This document shows, in pieces, positions 1 to 8,470 of a stretch of DNA of 64,000 nucleotides. The translations under genes were made by a program, and so were the position numbers. This DNA is from an uncultured Tenacibaculum sp. (GTDB lineage Bacteria; Bacteroidota; Bacteroidia; Flavobacteriales; Flavobacteriaceae). Under the pieces are notes generated by a model. It saw nothing but the letters and a program-made list of their open reading frames with translations. It did not search any database and was not told the DNA's origin. Position 1 is the stretch's first letter. The number at the start of each line of letters is the position of its first letter. The stretch covers positions 28,563 through 92,562 of the forward strand of contig NZ_CANMMT010000011.1 of assembly GCF_947499065.1 (NCBI RefSeq), read 5' to 3'.

Positions 1-2
1 TG

Positions 3-140
3 AATTTAGATAATATCAAATTCTTTAAAGAAAACATTCCTAATTTAGCAGAGGTATCAATAGGGCATGCGCTTATATCAGAATCATTGTATTTAGGATT
101 GGAGAATGTTGTAAACATGTATTTAGATAGGTTGAAATAA
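3..140 (+). CDS. pdxJ: Pyridoxine 5'-phosphate synthase, C-terminal end (partial)
   Basis: Only the last 45 codons are inside the window; the gene starts upstream. The frame ends in EVSIGHALISESLYLGLENVV followed by a short tail. This is the conserved C-terminal strand and helix of PdxJ, which condenses 3-amino-2-oxopropyl phosphate with deoxyxylulose 5-phosphate in de novo vitamin B6 synthesis. The stop codon lies one base before the ATG of the following hydrolase, so the two genes are probably co-transcribed. The assignment rests on the C-terminus only. Confidence 0.85.
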   Translation, partial: NLDNIKFFKENIPNLAEVSIGHALISESLYLGLENVVNMYLDRLK

Positions 141-141
141 A

Positions 142-906
142 ATGGAGATTCTACATTCAAGAATTTTAGGAGAAGGAGAACCACTTTTGATATTACATGG
201 TTATTTTGGAATGGGAGATAACTGGAAATCTCATGCAAATAAATTTGTAGAAGATGGGTTTGAAGTTCACTTAATAGATCAACGTAATCATGGTCGTAGT
301 TTTCATTCTGATGAGTTTGATTATGAGTTAATGGTAGAGGATTTATACAATTATATAGAGCATTACAATTTAGAACAAATAAACCTGTTAGGGCATTCGA
401 TGGGTGGGAAAACTGTAATGTTATTTGCTACTGAATACCCTGAGTTTGTTAAAAAATTAATTGTAGCTGATATTTCTCCAAGAATGTATCCACCACATCA
501 TCATGATATTTTACAAGCATTGAATTCAGTGGATTTTGAAGTTGATAATTCACGAAAGCTAGTAGAAGAAAAACTAATGGAATTAATTCCAGAGCCTGGG
601 ATACGTCAATTTTTATTAAAGAGCACTTATTGGAAAGAGAAAGGTAAGCTGGCTTTTAGGTTTAATTTAAAATCATTAACAGAAAATAACAATGAAGTGG
701 GAGAAGCTTTACCTTCTTTTACAGTTTTTGAAGGAGAAACATTGTTTTTGAAAGGAGAAAATTCTGGTTATATTTCTGAAAATGAAGAGCCACTTATACA
801 AGCACATTTTCCAAATTCAAGAATAAAAGCAGTAGCCAACGCGGGTCATTGGCTACATGCAGAAAATCCAAAAGAGTTTTATAATACCGTAATTGATTTT
901 TTATAG
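142..906 (+). CDS. Alpha/beta-fold hydrolase, YbfF-like esterase
   Basis: A cytoplasmic serine hydrolase of 254 residues with no signal peptide. The oxyanion region LHGYFGMGDNW is at residues 19-28, the nucleophile elbow GHSMGG holds Ser86, and the catalytic His is probably His236 in the motif AGHWLHAE. The GDNW segment and overall length match the YbfF group of acyl-ester hydrolases, whose natural substrates are poorly defined. It sits one base after the pdxJ stop, so it is likely read through from that operon. The fold is certain; the substrate is unknown. Confidence 0.85.
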   Translation: MEILHSRILGEGEPLLILHGYFGMGDNWKSHANKFVEDGFEVHLIDQRNHGRSFHSDEFDYELMVEDLYNYIEHYNLEQINLLGHSMGGKTVMLFATEYPEFVKKLIVADISPRMYPPHHHDILQALNSVDFEVDNSRKLVEEKLMELIPEPGIRQFLLKSTYWKEKGKLAFRFNLKSLTENNNEVGEALPSFTVFEGETLFLKGENSGYISENEEPLIQAHFPNSRIKAVANAGHWLHAENPKEFYNTVIDFL

Positions 907-909
907 GTT

Positions 910-1314
910 TTAAACCATCAAAGAAGTTATAAAACCAAAGATGAAATTTAAAAGAAGAAACTGATTGAATTTCATGTAATAGTATATTATCAATCCAAAG
1001 TTTAAAAAACTTATGGTGTATATGATGTATTTAAAAGAAAGACTATTAGGAATGTAGAGGTTTAATATTGAAAAAATTAATAATACGGAAAATATTAAAC
1101 CTGTAGCAATTAGATTTATTTTGTTTTCCTGTGTTACATCTTTCTTTAGGTTTATTATTAATCTTATTGGGAAAAAATAAAATGAAATAATAATGGCAAA
1201 AAATGCATACAGATATATTGGAAAAGCATTTTTTGTAGCTACAAATAGTAATATAGCGTTGGTGATAACCAAAATGTAATCTGTTTTTGTTTCAATTTTA
1301 TTTATTTTGTTCAT
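910..1314 (-). CDS. Small integral membrane protein of unknown function
   Basis: A 134-residue hydrophobic protein with about four predicted membrane segments separated by short polar loops. The N-terminus is charged (MNKINKIETKTD) and there is no cleavable signal. I do not recognise a family. It starts 16 bases downstream of the stop of the neighbouring minus-strand lipoprotein gene, so the two probably form one transcript. Its stop is three bases from that of the convergent hydrolase, with no room for a separate terminator. Confidence 0.6.
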   Translation of the reverse strand: MNKINKIETKTDYILVITNAILLFVATKNAFPIYLYAFFAIIISFYFFPIRLIINLKKDVTQENKINLIATGLIFSVLLIFSILNLYIPNSLSFKYIIYTISFLNFGLIIYYYMKFNQFLLLNFIFGFITSLMV

Positions 1315-1330
1315 AAAGATTAAAGTTTAA

Positions 1331-1951
1331 TTAAAAAATACAATCATAACCACAAGTTGAAGCCCATTCAGTAACTTTAATAGGGGCTTTGACTATAAAC
1401 CATATTTTAGAAACTATGTTAGAATCCTCAAGTTTTTGTGCTTTTCTGTACATGCAACAATTCATACAGCCGCGATAAGCACAATCTTCCCAATCCTTAG
1501 CTTCATAGGTATTGTTACTTAAATTAACATAATTGATTAGTTTCTGATAAAAATCTATGGCATTAATACAAAATAGCTTGTCAGATTCGCTAATATTTTT
1601 GTTTTGAATTTGTCCAATATATGTGTCAGTAAACTGAGTTAAGTCGCCTTTTGTATTTAAATCAGAGAAATACTGTTTTAATATTTCGTTTTGAACTTCG
1701 TTTAAAGCTTCAGTTTTTGATTTTAAATCAGTTTGGTTGTCATAATAATCATTTAGGATAGTTTCTATTTTAGTATTTATCTCTTTTTTGTTTTTGGTAG
1801 CTGATAACTCTTCAAGACGATTAAAAAAGTTTTCGTTTTTTTGAAGTATTTGATCAACGGCATTAAGTTGGATTACTGAATCTGTTTGCTTTTCATTTTG
1901 ACAACTCAAAAACAACACAATAAGTAATGTTGATATTTTTAAATATTTCAT
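1331..1951 (-). CDS. Lipoprotein with a cysteine-rich C-terminus
   Basis: A 206-residue protein with a lipoprotein signal ending in LFLSC (Cys17), so it should be lipid-anchored outside the cytoplasm. The middle is a charged helical stretch. The last 55 residues carry a cysteine cluster: CAYRGCMNCCMYRK near residue 157, and CGYDC near the C-terminus. That makes six cysteines in a short tail, suggesting a disulfide-bonded or metal-binding knob. It lies upstream of the small membrane protein gene. No family is recognised. Confidence 0.65.
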   Translation of the reverse strand: MKYLKISTLLIVLFLSCQNEKQTDSVIQLNAVDQILQKNENFFNRLEELSATKNKKEINTKIETILNDYYDNQTDLKSKTEALNEVQNEILKQYFSDLNTKGDLTQFTDTYIGQIQNKNISESDKLFCINAIDFYQKLINYVNLSNNTYEAKDWEDCAYRGCMNCCMYRKAQKLEDSNIVSKIWFIVKAPIKVTEWASTCGYDCIF

Positions 1952-2242
1952 AGTTTTTAAATTTAAATATTATGTGTTTAATATCTAGAGCAAACATGTT
2001 TGTGTAGCTGCTCTTATAAAATTAAGTAAGGAAAGCTTAAGTTGTTGTTAAGGAAATAATGGTTACTAATTATAATTTAAGTAGAGTAAGGATATGATGC
2101 TCTTTGTCTCTTGAAGGAACTAAGACTAAATGGAGTTGTTGTTTAAAGAGCTTAATAATTAGTGGATAGAGAAGAGATGTGTTTGTTGGTTTTCTCTCAT
2201 ACTTTTGTTTTAGTTTTATATTTACTGTTTTTCAATTATTGC
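1952..2242. other. Gene-poor stretch of 291 bases
   Basis: No open frame longer than about 30 codons has coding character here. The only local structure is an imperfect inverted repeat near 1988-2014, AGAGC...GCTCT around the palindrome AAACATGTTT. It could be a weak terminator for the small gene that ends at 2243. The rest is A/T-rich with no repeats. Confidence 0.4.
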
Positions 2243-2494
2243 TTAATCATTTTTTATTTGTTTAATGAGGTTTTTAAGTTCTGAATCAATCGATTTTTGT
2301 TCTTTGAGATGGTTGTTAAAAACGGTAATAATAGCTCTAGCAATAATCAAGTTTTTTCTTTTTCCAGAGTAAACTTTTTGAATAGTTTCTAAGGAGAATT
2401 TATGTCCATTTTGAATTAAAAACTCTCGAACCTTTTCTCTGTATTTAGGAGGTTTAATTTTTTCTAATTCATTGCGTTGTGTTATTGATATCAT
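2243..2494 (-). CDS. Small helical protein, possible HTH-like DNA-binding protein
   Basis: An 83-residue basic, all-helical protein. The segment SLETIQKVYSGKRKN (about residues 34-48) resembles the recognition helix plus wing of XRE/LacI-type helix-turn-helix proteins (a pattern like tVskVlnGkr), but the domain is not a clear match. It is divergent from the XRE-like gene at 2639 across a 144-base region with facing promoters. This makes a role in the same regulatory switch plausible. Function is inferred only from the motif and the arrangement. Confidence 0.55.
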   Translation of the reverse strand: MISITQRNELEKIKPPKYREKVREFLIQNGHKFSLETIQKVYSGKRKNLIIARAIITVFNNHLKEQKSIDSELKNLIKQIKND

Positions 2495-2537
2495 AAAAAC
2501 TGTAATTAATTTTTATAAAACACATAACAAATAATTT

Positions 2538-2545
2538 TATATTTG
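2538..2545 (+). promoter_or_regulatory. -7 promoter element for the XRE-like gene
   Basis: TATATTTG matches the Bacteroidota sigma-A -7 consensus TAnnTTTG exactly. It would start transcription near 2552, giving an 87-base leader for the gene at 2639. Confidence 0.5.
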
Positions 2546-2570
2546 TACGTGTTTTGTACTTATATCACTA

Positions 2571-2578
2571 CAAATATA
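2571..2578 (-). promoter_or_regulatory. -7 promoter element for the 83-residue protein gene
   Basis: CAAATATA on the plus strand reads TATATTTG on the minus strand, an exact TAnnTTTG. Transcription would start near 2564 and run left. The two promoters face each other and their first transcribed bases overlap. TTTGTA at 2542 and 2553 and TACAAA at 2569 and 2577 form candidate operator half-sites over both promoters. Confidence 0.45.
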
Positions 2579-2638
2579 CAAACAAAATTCCTTAACGCAA
2601 ACAAAAATCAAAATAAATTAGAAAAAAGTTGTTTTTGA

Positions 2639-3025
2639 ATGGAAGATTTTATAGATGAAACGTATAAAAGAGTAGAGCAAATAATTAATTATAAAAGGTT
2701 TAATATCAGGTCTTTTGAGGAGGAGATTAACGTTTCGAACAATTCGATAGGAACAGCAATTAGAAGAAAGTCGTCATTTAAGAGTAATGTATTAAACAAA
2801 ATTCTCCATTCGTTTCCAGAAATAGATCCAACATGGTTATTAACGGGAAGAGGAGAGATGCTTTTAAATAACAAAGGAGAATATATAGCAAGTGAGCCTA
2901 GTTCTTTGTATGAACCAGAAATAATTGCTAATCAAGTGAAAGAAAGTTTGTTGAAGTTGCTTTTAGAGGACGGAGAGGTTAAGAAAGCATTAATAACTCA
3001 AATAGAACAAGGTTTAAAAAAATAA
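2639..3025 (+). CDS. XRE-like transcriptional regulator, phage-repressor type
   Basis: A 128-residue protein with an N-terminal helix-turn-helix (about residues 10-60, with SFEEEINVSNNSIGTAIRRK as the reading helices). It is followed by DPTWLLTGRGEML, a hallmark of Bacteroidota XRE-like repressors. The C-terminal 45 residues look like a short coiled or dimerising helix and there is no S24 peptidase domain, so it would not be cleaved like LexA or CI. It is divergent from the small gene at 2243 and convergent with the coiled-coil gene at 3086. Confidence 0.75.
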   Translation: MEDFIDETYKRVEQIINYKRFNIRSFEEEINVSNNSIGTAIRRKSSFKSNVLNKILHSFPEIDPTWLLTGRGEMLLNNKGEYIASEPSSLYEPEIIANQVKESLLKLLLEDGEVKKALITQIEQGLKK

Positions 3026-3056
3026 AGCCCCGATTAGTGTTACTAACCAGGACTTT
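3024..3056 (-). terminator. Hairpin between convergent genes
   Basis: Two 15-base arms around a three-base loop. On the minus strand all positions pair, three of them as G-U wobbles; on the plus strand those three become mismatches. It therefore best fits as the terminator of the minus-strand gene ending at 3086, although it overlaps the stop of the plus-strand gene. Confidence 0.6.
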
Positions 3057-3085
3057 GTCGCATTTAAATAAAAAATAGAATTTTG

Positions 3086-3793
3086 TTATATTCTTCTGTC
3101 TTCTCTACGTTCCCTTCTATCTTCTCTAACTTCTTTGTAGTCTTCTTTTAATTCTGCTTTAGTAGCATTAATGTCAGCTAACATAGTTTTAGCAAATTCA
3201 CGTAATAATTTAGTGTTAGTTGTAAGCTTATGCTTGCCAGATTTATTTTTAGAAATAACTAAATTGTAAGCTTTAATAGAACGATAAATCTCTTTTTGTC
3301 TGTTTGTTCTCGAAATTTGAGAAGCTAAATCTCTTTGGTCGTCTCTAAGGTCACGCTTATCATCTCTTTTGTCACGAACATCATCGGCGTATTCACGACG
3401 TTGTTTTTTATTGTTTCTATAAACAACATCTCTTCTTGATAATTTTGCTTCTCGTTTAGAGGCTCTTAATTCCGATTTACTTCTCTTTACCTCTTTTTGG
3501 TCTTGTATAATTTTTCGTTCACTTTGAGCAATTTCTCTTTTCATATCGGAAAGAAGATCGGCTTTTATTCTCTTAAGTTTAACGTTGTTGTGATTAATAA
3601 AAGCATTTTCAAAAGCATTAATTTTTGATTTAAAACTATGAAGTTGTTTAAAGTCTTTTTCTAGCTGAGCTTTATTAGTTTTAATCTCTTTTTTATTATC
3701 TATAGCTTCTTTAGTGTTTCTAACAAATTGTGCATTAGCAGTGCTAATGAAAAAGCAAAAAACTATACAGTAAGTAAAATTAAATCTTTTCAT
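3086..3793 (-). CDS. Secreted, highly charged coiled-coil protein
   Basis: A 235-residue protein with a cleavable signal peptide ending near ANAQF (residue 22). The mature part is almost entirely K/R/E/D-rich helix, with stretches such as RDKRDDKRDLRDDQRDL and a C-terminal tail EDRRERREDRRI. It looks like a long charged coiled coil exported to the periplasm. No catalytic motif is visible and no family is recognised. Transcription runs toward the hairpin at 3024-3056. Confidence 0.65.
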   Translation of the reverse strand: MKRFNFTYCIVFCFFISTANAQFVRNTKEAIDNKKEIKTNKAQLEKDFKQLHSFKSKINAFENAFINHNNVKLKRIKADLLSDMKREIAQSERKIIQDQKEVKRSKSELRASKREAKLSRRDVVYRNNKKQRREYADDVRDKRDDKRDLRDDQRDLASQISRTNRQKEIYRSIKAYNLVISKNKSGKHKLTTNTKLLREFAKTMLADINATKAELKEDYKEVREDRRERREDRRI

Positions 3794-3856
3794 AATTCAA
3801 AAGGTTTTGTTTGCTATTTAGACCTAGAGAAATAAAAAAAGTTTAAATTAAGAGTG

Positions 3857-4390
3857 TTAAGGAGTTTTTAAAATAAATGTATCAAGTTCATTTATATCAT
3901 GAGCTTTTACATAATCTTTTTCACCAATACTGTTATTTTCATTCGAATCATAATCCATGAAAATTTTCCAAACATTATTTTCTTTGATAAGAATTACGTG
4001 GAATTTACCATAAAAGATTTGCTCCTTTTGGTCAGGTTGTTTTCTTGTTAATTTATAGATACCTCTTTCACTAGCAATAGAATCGTTATTAATTCTTTCA
4101 AAAAAACGAAGTGAAATATTATTGGTAATATTCTTTTCTTTAGTTTTAGAAAAACTAGTTTTATAATTATTTATATATGTTTTGTAATCAGAAATTCTTT
4201 TACCGCCAGAGATTCTAATTAGTTTTTTTGAATGGATTTTCTCCATTATTTGATACTCTAAAGAATCAAATGCTTGATAAAACTTAAACCAAACTTTATT
4301 AATGTCTTCAAGGTTTTTTCTCGATTGAGAATAATTATAGTTTGAAATTATAAATAATAATAAAAAGAAGAAGGTGGTTTTTTTAAACAT
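3857..4390 (-). CDS. Secreted NTF2-like (SnoaL/DUF4440-type) protein
   Basis: A 177-residue protein with a signal peptide (MFKKTTFFFLLLFIISNYNYSQ). The mature part has the NTF2-like pattern: an N-terminal helix with WFKFYQAFDSLEYQIMEKI, then a beta-rich half ending in FHVILIKENNVWKIFMDYDS. Such cone-shaped domains bind small ligands or act as simple enzymes, and no specific role can be assigned. A second NTF2-like lipoprotein lies in the galactose operon at 45619, but the two share only the fold. Confidence 0.65.
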   Translation of the reverse strand: MFKKTTFFFLLLFIISNYNYSQSRKNLEDINKVWFKFYQAFDSLEYQIMEKIHSKKLIRISGGKRISDYKTYINNYKTSFSKTKEKNITNNISLRFFERINNDSIASERGIYKLTRKQPDQKEQIFYGKFHVILIKENNVWKIFMDYDSNENNSIGEKDYVKAHDINELDTFILKTP

Positions 4391-4515
4391 GACTTTTTTG
4401 TAGTTAAAAAATAAAAAGTGGTATTAAAAATAGTTAAAATAATTTACTAAACTGCCAAAACAGCAGTCTTTTAGCTTTGGTACGGTTATGGATTTATAGA
4501 AGAAAAAACGAAGAG

Positions 4516-4863
4516 ATGAAAGTATTTTTAAAATTATTATTAACGGCTTTAGCAGTTATCATATTAGCAAATATATTACCAGGAATAGCGGTAAATAATT
4601 ATGTTACGGCTGTAATAGTTGCAGCAGTAATTTCACTGCTAAATATGTTTGTGCGTCCGTTATTAATATTTTTTACACTACCAGCTACTATAGTTACTTT
4701 AGGGTTGTTCCTTTTTGTAATAAATGCAATTATCATATTGTTAGCAGGTAAGTTAGTAGGGGGATTTGTAGTAAGTGGATTTTTTGCGGCACTATTATTT
4801 AGTGTGTTATTATCCATATTTAGGTCGTTCCTATTCTCACTTTTAAAAGAAGAAAAGAGTTAA
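4516..4863 (+). CDS. Phage holin family 4-type (YvlD-like) membrane protein
   Basis: A 115-residue membrane protein with about four transmembrane helices. NILPGIAV, LLNMFVRPLLIFFTLPATIVTLGLF and the downstream F-rich helix are typical of the YvlD / phage-holin-4 superfamily. These are common bacterial inner-membrane proteins of unknown role and are not evidence of a prophage. An in-frame ATG exists 13 codons upstream at 4477. I prefer 4516 because its product begins directly with the hydrophobic helix (MKVFLKLLLTAL) and is preceded by the purine-rich GAAGAG. Confidence 0.75.
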   Translation: MKVFLKLLLTALAVIILANILPGIAVNNYVTAVIVAAVISLLNMFVRPLLIFFTLPATIVTLGLFLFVINAIIILLAGKLVGGFVVSGFFAALLFSVLLSIFRSFLFSLLKEEKS

Positions 4864-4876
4864 AAAACACAAGATG

Positions 4877-4954
4877 TTTAGAATCAAGAAGTAAGACGGT
4901 AAAATAAAAGAAAAGAAAGTCGATATTCTTGTGTCTAATTGTCTTGTTTCTAAA
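4877..4954. repeat. Imperfect long inverted repeat, MITE-like
   Basis: The left arm at 4877-4897 (beginning TTTAGAATCAAGA) is matched by an inverted right arm at 4931-4954 (ending TCTTGTTTCTAAA), with about 33 A-rich bases between. The outer 13 bases match at all but one position. The right arm overlaps the -33 region of the trigger factor promoter. It is not followed by a clean T-run in either direction, so it does not look like a simple terminator. Confidence 0.45.
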
Positions 4955-4966
4955 TAAATAAAGTAG

Positions 4967-4974
4967 TAATTTTG
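4967..4974 (+). promoter_or_regulatory. -7 promoter element of tig
   Basis: TAATTTTG is an exact TAnnTTTG match, with a TTG at 4944-4946 at suitable -33 spacing. The start codon at 5004 would have a leader of roughly 23 bases. Confidence 0.65.
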
Positions 4975-5003
4975 CACCCGATTTTAAAGAAACAGATTTT
5001 AAG

Positions 5004-6326
5004 ATGAATATTACAAAAGAAAACGTAGATGCGCTAAACGCAGTTGTAAAAGTTGATATAGTTGCAGAAGATTATCAAGATAAAGTAACAAAAGTATTAA
5101 ACGATTACCGTAAGACAGCGAACATCCCAGGGTTTAGAAAAGGTCAAGTACCAATGGGGATGGTAAAGAAGCAATACGGAAAATCAGTAATGATAGATGA
5201 AGTAAACAAGCTTTTACAAGAATCATTAAATAAATTCTTAGTTGAAGAGAAGTTAGATATTTTAGGTAACCCATTACCAAAAGTACAAGATGATTTTAAT
5301 TGGGATGCTGATAAATTTTCTTTTGAGTTCGAATTAGGATTAGCTCCTGAATTTGACGTAAACTTAAAGCCAAAGAAAAAAGTAACTCAATATAATATTG
5401 TTGCAACTGACGAATTAATCGAGAAAGAATTAGAAAACATTCAAACTCGTTATGGTAAAATGTCAGCTAAAGAAGAAGGTACAGAAGTAGCTAACATTAC
5501 TGGTACATTTGTAAACGAAGAAAAAGAGATTAACAAAAAATCTACAATCTCTGTAAAAGATATTAAAGGAAAAACTAACTTAAAGAAGTTTGTTGGAGCT
5601 AAAGTTGGAGATGTTTTAGAATTAAAAACTAAAAATTTATTCGAAGAAGAGCACAAATTACAACAAGCTTTAGGTGTTTCTCATGATGATGCTAAAGAAT
5701 TAGAGATTCCAGTTACTTTAACAATCGAAGAAATTACAGAAATTGAACCAGCTGAGTTAGATAAGGAATTATTTGACAAGTTATTTGCTGATGGAAGTGT
5801 AAATACTGTAACTGAATTAAAAGAAAAAATTAAAGAAGACGCAGAAAAGCAATTCCAACAACAAGCAGATCAGCAATTATTAAATGCAGTTACTGAAAAC
5901 TTAGTTGAAAACACAAAGTTTGACTTACCTGTTGAGTTTTTACAAAAGTGGTTACAAACTGCAGGAGAGAAGCAATTAACAACTGAAGAAGCTGCTGCAG
6001 AGTACGAAAAGTCTGAAAAAGGATTACGTTACCAATTAATCGAAGGAAAGATTATGAAAGATAACGATATCAAATTAGACTATGCAGAGTTAGTAGACTA
6101 TGCAAAAGGATTTATCCGTGCTCAAATGGCTCAGTTTGGTAACATGAACCCAGAAGAAAAAGAGTTAGATGATATCGCTGGAAGAATCTTACAAAATCAA
6201 GATGAGGCTCAAAAATTACAAGGACAGTTAATAAGCCAAAAATTATTAGCTTTCTATAAAGAAAATATGAGTTTTGATACAAAAGAACTTTCTTACGAAG
6301 ATTTCATTAAAGAAGTATATAAGTAA
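5004..6326 (+). CDS. tig: Trigger factor, ribosome-associated chaperone
   Basis: A 440-residue cytosolic chaperone that binds nascent chains at the ribosome exit tunnel. The ribosome-binding signature GFRKGQVP is at residues 43-50. A PPIase/FKBP-like middle domain spans about 145-250, and a helical C-terminal SurA-like domain follows. The length matches the family. The gene sits directly upstream of clpP and clpX, the usual tig-clpP-clpX order. A strong hairpin terminator between tig and clpP means that clpP at least partly relies on its own promoter. Confidence 0.95.
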   Translation: MNITKENVDALNAVVKVDIVAEDYQDKVTKVLNDYRKTANIPGFRKGQVPMGMVKKQYGKSVMIDEVNKLLQESLNKFLVEEKLDILGNPLPKVQDDFNWDADKFSFEFELGLAPEFDVNLKPKKKVTQYNIVATDELIEKELENIQTRYGKMSAKEEGTEVANITGTFVNEEKEINKKSTISVKDIKGKTNLKKFVGAKVGDVLELKTKNLFEEEHKLQQALGVSHDDAKELEIPVTLTIEEITEIEPAELDKELFDKLFADGSVNTVTELKEKIKEDAEKQFQQQADQQLLNAVTENLVENTKFDLPVEFLQKWLQTAGEKQLTTEEAAAEYEKSEKGLRYQLIEGKIMKDNDIKLDYAELVDYAKGFIRAQMAQFGNMNPEEKELDDIAGRILQNQDEAQKLQGQLISQKLLAFYKENMSFDTKELSYEDFIKEVYK

Positions 6327-6350
6327 CAGTTTAAGACTGATATGATTGAA

Positions 6351-6378
6351 AAACCTGAATGAAAATTCAGGTTTTTTT
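6351..6378 (+). terminator. Terminator of tig
   Basis: AAACCTGAAT / ATTCAGGTTT forms a 10-bp stem with a GAAA tetraloop and a following T-run. It lies 25 bases after the tig stop. Confidence 0.85.
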
Positions 6379-6453
6379 AGCCATAAACAGTAACAAAATA
6401 CTAACGAAATAGTTCTTATATTTACATCATATAACCAAAAAAACATTTTAAGA

Positions 6454-7113
6454 ATGGATTACGGAAAAGAATTCGAGAAATACGCAACAAAGCACCACGG
6501 AATAAATAGCACATACTTAGGAAAAGTAACAAGCAGTTTAACTCCATACATTATGGAAGAACGTCAAATGAATATTACTCAAATGGACGTTTTCTCTCGT
6601 TTAATGATGGATAGAATTATCTTTTTAGGAACAGGTATTAACGACCAAGTAGCTAATGTAATTCAAGCGCAATTATTATTCTTAGAAAGTGTAGATGCAA
6701 GTAAAGATATTTCAATCTATATCAATTCACCAGGAGGAGGAGTTTATGCAGGTTTAGGTATTTACGATACTATGCAGTTTATTAAGCCAGATGTAGCAAC
6801 AATTTGTACTGGTATGGCAGCTTCAATGGGAGCAGTTTTAATGTGTGCAGGGGAAAAGGGAAAGCGTTCAGCGTTACCACACTCGCGTATCATGATTCAC
6901 CAACCATTAGGAGGAGCACAAGGACAAGCTTCTGACATGGAAATTACTGTAAAAGAAATAGGGAAGTTAAAAACTGAATTATATAATATTATTTCACACC
7001 ATTCAGGGCAACCTTTTGACAAAGTTCATGCCGATTCTGATAGAGATTATTGGATGAAAGCTGATGAAGCAAAAGCTTACGGAATGGTTGATGAGATTTT
7101 AACAAGAAAATAA
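6454..7113 (+). CDS. clpP: ATP-dependent Clp protease proteolytic subunit
   Basis: A 219-residue serine peptidase that forms the tetradecameric chamber fed by ClpX. The catalytic Ser124 lies in GMAASMGAVL and His149 in RIMIHQPLGG; the third residue is an Asp near position 198. The N-terminal extension of about 25 residues is probably a propeptide. It lies 42 bases upstream of clpX, so the two are co-transcribed. Confidence 0.97.
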   Translation: MDYGKEFEKYATKHHGINSTYLGKVTSSLTPYIMEERQMNITQMDVFSRLMMDRIIFLGTGINDQVANVIQAQLLFLESVDASKDISIYINSPGGGVYAGLGIYDTMQFIKPDVATICTGMAASMGAVLMCAGEKGKRSALPHSRIMIHQPLGGAQGQASDMEITVKEIGKLKTELYNIISHHSGQPFDKVHADSDRDYWMKADEAKAYGMVDEILTRK

Positions 7114-7155
7114 GAATAACAATAGCTAAGTAATAATTAGCTCAAAGTTGATAAG

Positions 7156-8394
7156 ATGTCGAAAGAAGAAAATTTACAATGTTCCTTTTGTGGGCGTAAA
7201 AAACCAGAAACCGATTTATTAATCGCTGGATTAGATGCACATATTTGTGATAAATGTATCGAACAAGCTCATGGAATAGTTGAGGAAGAAATTGCTGAAG
7301 CTAAAACAGGAGGTTTGTCTCAAGATTTAACATTAAAGAAGCCAAAAGAAATTAAAGCTTTTTTAGATGAATATATTATTGGGCAAACAGAAACCAAAAG
7401 AGCAATGTCTGTAGCTGTGTATAATCACTATAAACGATTATTACAAGTTAAAGATGATGAAGATGAAGTTGAGATTGAAAAGTCAAACATTGTTTTAGTT
7501 GGAGAAACAGGAACAGGAAAAACATTAGTAGCTCGTACCATTGCAAAAATGTTAAATGTACCATTTTCAATTGTTGATGCAACAGTTTTAACTCAAGCAG
7601 GGTATGTAGGAGAGGATGTAGAAAGTATTTTGAGTCGTTTATTACAAGCTGCTGATTATGATGTTGAAAAAGCAGAAAAAGGGATTGTTTTTATTGATGA
7701 GATTGATAAAATAGCACGTAAAGGTGATAATCCTTCAATTACTCGAGATGTTTCTGGAGAAGGTGTTCAGCAGGCTTTATTAAAGCTTTTAGAAGGAGCT
7801 GTAGTAAATGTGGCACCAAAAGGAGGTAGAAAACATCCTGAACAAAAGTTTATTGAAGTAAATACTAAAGATATTTTATTTATAGCCGGAGGAGCATTTT
7901 CTGGAATAGATAGAATTATTAGTAATCGTTTAAATATGCAAGCGGTAGGTTATAGTGCGTCAATAGATGAAGACAAGATTGATGAGAGTAATTTATTACA
8001 GTATATTATTCCTTCAGATTTAAAATCTTTTGGATTGATACCTGAAATCATTGGACGTTTACCTGTGTTAAGTTACATGAATCCTTTAGATGCAAAAACT
8101 TTAAGAGCTATTTTAACAGAGCCTAAAAATTCAATCATTAAGCAGTATACTAAATTGTTCGCTATGGATGATGTAGAGTTCTCGTTAACAGAAGAAGCTT
8201 TACAGTATATTGTAGATAAAGCAATTGAGTATAAGCTAGGAGCACGTGGATTACGTTCGTTATGTGAAGCTATTTTAACTGACGCAATGTTTGATATGCC
8301 TAGTTCTGATGACAAAGAGTTTACAGTAACTAAAGAATACGCAGAGGCGAAATTAACGAAGTCGGCCTTAAAGAAATTGAGAGCAGCTTCTTAA
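7156..8394 (+). CDS. clpX: ClpX, AAA+ unfoldase of ClpXP
   Basis: A 412-residue AAA+ ATPase that recognises and unfolds substrates for ClpP. An intact zinc-binding domain has Cys9, Cys12, Cys31 and Cys34 (CSFC and CDKC). Walker A GETGTGKT is at 116-123, Walker B VFIDEID at about 178-184, and a sensor-2 GARGLR lies near the C-terminus. The intact zinc site is notable because DnaG and AccD in this same window have lost theirs. Confidence 0.98.
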   Translation: MSKEENLQCSFCGRKKPETDLLIAGLDAHICDKCIEQAHGIVEEEIAEAKTGGLSQDLTLKKPKEIKAFLDEYIIGQTETKRAMSVAVYNHYKRLLQVKDDEDEVEIEKSNIVLVGETGTGKTLVARTIAKMLNVPFSIVDATVLTQAGYVGEDVESILSRLLQAADYDVEKAEKGIVFIDEIDKIARKGDNPSITRDVSGEGVQQALLKLLEGAVVNVAPKGGRKHPEQKFIEVNTKDILFIAGGAFSGIDRIISNRLNMQAVGYSASIDEDKIDESNLLQYIIPSDLKSFGLIPEIIGRLPVLSYMNPLDAKTLRAILTEPKNSIIKQYTKLFAMDDVEFSLTEEALQYIVDKAIEYKLGARGLRSLCEAILTDAMFDMPSSDDKEFTVTKEYAEAKLTKSALKKLRAAS

Positions 8395-8414
8395 GCTTAG
8401 TTAATTCATAAATA

Positions 8415-8446
8415 AAAAAGACCACATTTTAAAATGTGGTCTTTTT
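8415..8446. terminator. Bidirectional terminator between clpX and the LRR protein gene
   Basis: A perfect palindromic stem (AAAAAGACCACATTTT and its complement) with T-runs on both strands. It serves clpX on the plus strand and the gene ending at 8471 on the minus strand. Confidence 0.85.
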
Positions 8447-8470
8447 TTATAATACTATTTGAAACTAAGA

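Noticed and set aside
910..4390. Remnant prophage, suggested by the XRE-like gene and the nearby holin-4-like protein
   Set aside because: No integrase, phage structural gene or att repeat is visible, and the holin-4/YvlD family is common in chromosomes.
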